NCBI RefSeq assembly: GCF_036402745.1
Contig: NZ_DASWSJ010000378.1
Location: forward strand, 1 to 64,000
DNA from: Actinophytocola sp036402745
GTDB lineage: Bacteria; Actinomycetota; Actinomycetes; Mycobacteriales; Pseudonocardiaceae
Length of the DNA stretch: 64,000 nucleotides
Reading direction: 5' to 3'
In this document: positions 59,850 to 64,000 of the stretch, piece after piece
Layout: each line of letters starts with the position of its first letter
Numbering within the stretch: the stretch's first letter is position 1
The notes under the pieces: generated by a model
Databases searched by the model: none
Seen by the model: only the letters and a program-made list of their open reading frames with translations
What the model was told of the DNA's origin: nothing
Position numbers and translations under genes: made by a program

Positions 59850-62800
59850 TCACGCCGCGACCGCGGGCGGCAGTGGCGTCTCCGGCTCGTCCTCCCCGGT
59901 GCCGGCCCCGCGGTCGGGCGCGAGCAGCTCGGCGAGGAAGTCGCTGATGGCCTGGACCGTGGGCCGGTTCCACAGCAGCGTGGCCGGCAGGCTCACCCGG
60001 AACCGCCGCTCCAGGCGGTTGCGGATGATCTGGGTCATCACCGAGTCGAGGCCCATCTCGATGAGCGGCCGGCGGACGTCCAGCTCGTCGACCGCGAGCT
60101 TGATCTCGCTCGCCACCTCGCTGGACACCTCGGCCACGAGGTAGTCCCGCAGCTCGCCGTCCCGCAGCTCCGCCCACGGCGCCGCGCTGCTGGCGGCGGG
60201 TCCCGACGGCTCCTCGCTGGTCAGCTCGCCGAGCAGGGCGGGCCGCTTCATGCCGGGCAGCAGCGGGATGGTCCGCAGCACCGCGACGTGCGCGACGTCG
60301 TGGCGCGCGGCGTACTCCCAGGACCGGAACGCCTCCGCCGCGGTGATGTCCGCCGTGCCGCGGGAGGAGAGCTCCGCGTCGATCGCCGCCGACGAGGTCG
60401 ACATGCCGAGCGCGCGCCAGGACGTCCAGCCGAAGCTGATCGTGTCGGTGCGCCCACCCGAGCGCCGGTGCGTGGCGAGCGCGTCGAGCACCGCGTTGCC
60501 GGCGGCGTAGCTGGTCTGGCCGGGCAGGCCGAGCAGCAGGCCGGCGGAGGAGAACAGCGCGAGGAAGTCCAGGCTCCCCGGCGGGAACAGCTCGTGCAGC
60601 ACGAGCGCGCCCGCGACCTTGGGCCGCATGACCGTCTCGAGCGACGCCGCGTCGACGTCGGTGGCCATCCTGTTGTCCAGCACGCCGGCCGCGTGCACCA
60701 CGCCCCGGATGGGCGGCAGGCCCAGCTCGTTCGCGGACAGCACGTGGGCGGCCTGCGCCCGGTCGGCGATGTCCAGCGCGACCGTGCGGACCGTGACGCC
60801 CGCGCCCTCGAGGGCCTTGACCGCCTCGATCTGCGCGGCCAGCGCCGGGTCGGTGACCGTGTCCCAGGTCGGCCGCGGCGGCAGGCCCCGGCGCCCGGCG
60901 AGCACGAGCCGGCGGGCACCCCGGCCGGCCAGCCAGTGCGCCACCTCCAGGCCGAGCACGCCCAGGCCACCGGTGATCAGGTAGGTGCCGTCCGGCCGGC
61001 AGGACAGCGACGGCCGGTGCGGCGTGCCGTCCACCGGGACGAGCCGGGCGACCTCGATGTCGGCCTGGCGCAAGGTGATCACGTCGTCCTTGGGCCGCGC
61101 GGCGAGCACCCGGCGCAGCATGCCCACCGAGCCGAGCGGGTCGGCCGCGTCGAGGTCGACGATGCCGCCCCACAGCTCGGGGTACTCGCCGGCGAGGACC
61201 CGGCCGACACCCCACAGCGCGCCGTCACCCACCCCGCCGAGCTCCCGGGCCTCGCGCACGCCGCGGGTCAGGCACCACACCGCCGGCTGGATGTCCCATG
61301 TGGACAGCAGCTGCACGGTCCGGGTGAGCAGCCAGGTCGCGTCGAGCGACTGCGGCCAGGCGTCCTCGGTCTGCTCGGGGGCGACGAGGACCGCGGTGGA
61401 CGCGGTGAGCCGGTCGCCGTCGAGCTCCGCCGGGTCGGCCACCGCGTGCCACGGCACACCGGCCTCGGCGAAGGACTCGCCCAGCTCGGCGGCGAGCTTG
61501 CGGTCGCCGACGAACACGACCTGGTCCAGCTCGCGGGTCCGCTTCGGCAGCTCCAGCTCCCGCCAGGTGACCTCGTGCACCAGCCGCCGCGGGCTCGCCG
61601 GGGCGCCGATGTCGCCGTCCAGCACGCCGTAGCGCAGCCCGCCCAGCGTGGCGACGACCGTGCCGTCCGGCGAGGCGATCCGCACGTCGACCGTGTCGCT
61701 CGAGCCGCGCTGCACCCGGACGCTGAGCACCGCCTCGGCCGGCGGCCGGCCGCCGATGCTGACCTGCCGGATGTGCGCGGGCATCCGCAGCGTGGCCGGC
61801 CCGGCGAACACGACCGACGCGGCCGACAGCGCGGCGTCCAGGATCGACGCCCAGGTCTCCGGCAGGTTCCCGGCCGGGTCGGCGACCACGCGGACGAACA
61901 GCTCGTCCGCGCCGCGCCGGATCCGGTTGATGCGCCAGGGGAAGCCCATCGCCGCGACGCCGATCGAGGCGAGCCGGTCGACCACGAACTCGGGGTCGAG
62001 CCGCTCGGTGCACCGGCTGCGCAGCTCCTCCAGGTTCAGCGTGACGTCGCCGCCGAGGTCGGCCACCGCCGGGACGACCGCGGTCGTGTGGGTGAGCCAG
62101 CCGGCGTCCTGCTCGGCCCCGGAGACGTCGTCGGGCAGCCGCGAGCTGAGCCGCAGGGTGCCGTCCATGTGGACGATCTGCAGCTCGCGGGCGGCGGCCA
62201 CGGACACCGGCACGCGCAGCGAGACGTCGGTCAGCACGTGCCCGCCGGACGCCGCGAAGAACGTGTTGAGCAGCACCGCGGCCGGGATGATCTCGGTGCC
62301 CTGCACCGGGTGGTCGCCCGGGTAGGGCCGGCTCGAGTGGTCGAGCCTGGTCTGCCACAGCCGCACCGACGACGTGCCGTTGACGGTCAGCGGCGAGCCG
62401 AGCAGCGTGTGGCTCTCCTCGTCGTGCAGTCGCGTGTGGACACTCGACGGCGCGGGCACCTCGACCCGGTAGTCTCGGTGCTGCCACGCGGTCACCGGCA
62501 GCGGCACGAGCCGCCCGCCGGGGAAGGCCGCCGACCAGTCGACGGGCACGCCGGTGCAGTGCAGCGTGCCGAGGTTGTCCAGCAGCGTGGTCTGCTCGGG
62601 CCGGTTGCGCCGCAGCGTGTGCGCGACGACCGCGTCGTCGATGCCCTCCGCGGCGAGCACCTCGTTGATCGAGTACGCCACCACCGGGTGCGGGGAGACC
62701 TCGACGAACGCGCGGTACCCGTCGGCGAGCGCGGCGCTCACCGCGCCGGCGAAGCGGACCGGGTTGCGCAGGTTGCCCGCCCAGTAGGCGCCGTCGCGGG

Positions 62801-64000
62801 GGGCGTCGCCGCGCGGGTCCGCCAGCGACGTCGAGTACACCGGCAGCGAGGGTGCCCCCGCGGTCAGGTCGTGCGCGGCCGCGGCCAGCTCGCCCACCAG
62901 CGGGTCCATGTGGTGGCTGTGGAACGCGACGTCGGAGTTGACCCGCTGGACCACCAGCTCCGGGTCGGCGTCCCACTGCTTGACCACCACGTCGAGCACG
63001 GCCGCGTCGCCGGCGACCACCGTCGAGGCCGGCGCCGCGGAGATCGCCGCGCACACGCCCTCGTGCCCGGCCAGGCGCCGCTGCGCCTCCTCGAACGGCA
63101 GGTTGACCATCGCCATGGCGCCGTCGCCGGCGACCCGGCGCAGCAGCGTCGAGCGGCGGCAGATCAGCCTGGCGCCGTCGGCGATGTCGAGGATGCCGGC
63201 CACCACCGCGGCCGCGATCTCGCCGACCGAGTGGCCGATCACCGCGGCCGGCCGGATGCCCCGCTCGTACCAGACCTCGGCGAGCGCGACCTGCATCGCG
63301 AAGATCATCATCTGGATGCGGTCGGTGTCCCGCAGGTCGCCGTCGAGCAGCGCCTTGCGCGGCGAGACCCCGGCCTCCTCGAGGAAGATCGGCTCCAGCT
63401 CGTCGAGCACCCGGCCGAACGCGGGCTCGGTGGCGAGCAGTTCGCGGCCCATGCCGATCCACTGCGAGCCGTGCCCGGAGAACACCCAGACCGCGCCCTT
63501 CGCGGCGCCCTCGAGCGGCTGGCCCGCGGTGATCCCGTCCCCGGGCTCGTCGACCTCGACCTGGCGCAGCCGCGCGATCAGCTCGGCCTGCCCGGTGGCG
63601 ACGATGCCGGTGCGGTGGGTGAGGTGGCTGCGCCGGCGGGTCAGCGTGTAGGCGACGTCGGCGAGCTCCGCGTCCGCGGCCCGCAGCCCGTCGCCGGAGA
63701 GCCAGTCGGCCAGCCGGGCGGCGTACTCGCGGACGGCGTCGGGCGAGTTGCCCGACAGCGGGTAGACGCGCTGCGCGGTGCCCTTGTCCAGCGCGGTGAT
63801 CGGCTGCTCGGGCCGGGGCGCCTGCTCCAGCACGAGGTGCGCGATCGTGCCGCCGTAGCCGTACCCGGACACACCCGCGCGGCGCGGGCCGGCGGTGCTG
63901 GGCCACGGGGTGAGGTCGGTGACCACGCGCAGCCCCGAGTCGTGCCACGGGATGTCGGGGTTGGGCGTGTCGAAGTTGAGGCTCGGCGGGATGGCCGCGT
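59850..64000 (-). CDS. Iterative type I PKS, 6-methylsalicylate-synthase type (partial)
   Basis: The visible 1,383 codons run off the window at the right end. The ketosynthase is cut: only its C-terminal part remains (IPPSLNFDTPNPDIPW and GVSGYGYGGTIAHLVLEQA). The AT domain has GHSVGEIAAAVVAG (about 63230) and a VAFHSHH malonyl-specific motif. A dehydratase/thioester-hydrolase domain with HPVQGTEIIP (about 62310) is followed by a linker, a KR with YLITGGLGVLG (about 60970) and an ACP with GLDSVMT (about 60050). No thioesterase is seen. This order matches bacterial 6-MSA synthases such as ChlB1, MdpB and PokM1. The presence of KR favours 6-methylsalicylic acid over orsellinic acid; a naphthoate is also possible. 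The AMP ligase follows. Confidence 0.95.
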   Translation of the reverse strand, partial: AAIPPSLNFDTPNPDIPWHDSGLRVVTDLTPWPSTAGPRRAGVSGYGYGGTIAHLVLEQAPRPEQPITALDKGTAQRVYPLSGNSPDAVREYAARLADWLSGDGLRAADAELADVAYTLTRRRSHLTHRTGIVATGQAELIARLRQVEVDEPGDGITAGQPLEGAAKGAVWVFSGHGSQWIGMGRELLATEPAFGRVLDELEPIFLEEAGVSPRKALLDGDLRDTDRIQMMIFAMQVALAEVWYERGIRPAAVIGHSVGEIAAAVVAGILDIADGARLICRRSTLLRRVAGDGAMAMVNLPFEEAQRRLAGHEGVCAAISAAPASTVVAGDAAVLDVVVKQWDADPELVVQRVNSDVAFHSHHMDPLVGELAAAAHDLTAGAPSLPVYSTSLADPRGDAPRDGAYWAGNLRNPVRFAGAVSAALADGYRAFVEVSPHPVVAYSINEVLAAEGIDDAVVAHTLRRNRPEQTTLLDNLGTLHCTGVPVDWSAAFPGGRLVPLPVTAWQHRDYRVEVPAPSSVHTRLHDEESHTLLGSPLTVNGTSSVRLWQTRLDHSSRPYPGDHPVQGTEIIPAAVLLNTFFAASGGHVLTDVSLRVPVSVAAARELQIVHMDGTLRLSSRLPDDVSGAEQDAGWLTHTTAVVPAVADLGGDVTLNLEELRSRCTERLDPEFVVDRLASIGVAAMGFPWRINRIRRGADELFVRVVADPAGNLPETWASILDAALSAASVVFAGPATLRMPAHIRQVSIGGRPPAEAVLSVRVQRGSSDTVDVRIASPDGTVVATLGGLRYGVLDGDIGAPASPRRLVHEVTWRELELPKRTRELDQVVFVGDRKLAAELGESFAEAGVPWHAVADPAELDGDRLTASTAVLVAPEQTEDAWPQSLDATWLLTRTVQLLSTWDIQPAVWCLTRGVREARELGGVGDGALWGVGRVLAGEYPELWGGIVDLDAADPLGSVGMLRRVLAARPKDDVITLRQADIEVARLVPVDGTPHRPSLSCRPDGTYLITGGLGVLGLEVAHWLAGRGARRLVLAGRRGLPPRPTWDTVTDPALAAQIEAVKALEGAGVTVRTVALDIADRAQAAHVLSANELGLPPIRGVVHAAGVLDNRMATDVDAASLETVMRPKVAGALVLHELFPPGSLDFLALFSSAGLLLGLPGQTSYAAGNAVLDALATHRRSGGRTDTISFGWTSWRALGMSTSSAAIDAELSSRGTADITAAEAFRSWEYAARHDVAHVAVLRTIPLLPGMKRPALLGELTSEEPSGPAASSAAPWAELRDGELRDYLVAEVSSEVASEIKLAVDELDVRRPLIEMGLDSVMTQIIRNRLERRFRVSLPATLLWNRPTVQAISDFLAELLAPDRGAGTGEDEPETPLPPAVAA

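Noticed and set aside
1..64000. tRNA, rRNA, CRISPR arrays, insertion sequences or integrase genes
   Set aside because: No cloverleaf, regular short-spaced repeats, transposase motifs or attachment-site pairs were found on reading both strands.

Overview
The window is high-GC DNA with strong third-position G/C bias, many ATGA/TGATG gene overlaps, GTG starts, rare TTA codons, SARP and NarL-type regulators and DUF1707/DUF2269 genes. This points to a filamentous actinomycete, most like Pseudonocardiaceae (Amycolatopsis type) or Streptomyces. The genus is inference. No rRNA, tRNA, CRISPR or insertion sequence was seen. There is no stretch longer than about 300 bases without a gene.

Layout. (1) 17-2279: a PadR regulator divergent from an FAD monooxygenase, then a coupled pair of very small ORFs. 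(2) 2435-8066: an O-methyltransferase, then a regulatory block (AfsR/SARP activator, a PEP/pyruvate-binding-like protein, a short soluble histidine kinase and a NarL-type regulator). (3) 8139-17478: genes that look unrelated to biosynthesis (second two-component system, DUF1707/DUF2269 proteins, MacB-like ABC exporter, large membrane protein). (4) 17632-54545: an aromatic type II polyketide cluster. It has a minimal PKS (KS-alpha, CLF, ACP), a TcmI-type cyclase, an aromatase fused to a cupin, SnoaL and SchA/CurD proteins, an ABM monooxygenase, a DUF1772 anthrone-oxygenase-like protein, two P450s and a ferredoxin. It also has O-methyltransferases, SDRs, a flavin/F420 oxidoreductase, a PQQ-type lipoprotein, an RCC1 propeller and an erythromycin-esterase-like protein. 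Sugar genes are a nucleotide-sugar dehydrogenase, a UDP-GlcA decarboxylase, an FdtA-like ketoisomerase, a DegT aminotransferase and a GT1 glycosyltransferase. Two DHA2 exporters and another MFS transporter are present. (5) 54595-58097: housekeeping-like genes. (6) 58177-64000: an AMP ligase and an iterative type I PKS of 6-methylsalicylate-synthase type, cut by the window end.

Working model (inference): a multi-ring aromatic aglycone is built by the type II PKS, oxidised and O-methylated, and glycosylated with an amino sugar, probably an aminopentose from UDP-xylose-type chemistry. A methylsalicylate-type acyl group from the type I PKS may be attached through the AMP ligase. Final redox steps may occur outside the membrane (PQQ lipoprotein) before or after export.

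Regulation. The clearest non-coding signal is a set of TCGAG-like boxes repeated every 11 bp, the typical spacing of SARP targets. They lie upstream of at least seven transcription units, including the SARP gene itself. A second shared element, AATGTCCC-N11-GAACTGTTCCCGG, occurs in two divergent promoter regions. TTA codons in at least six genes suggest extra control by a bldA-type leucine tRNA.
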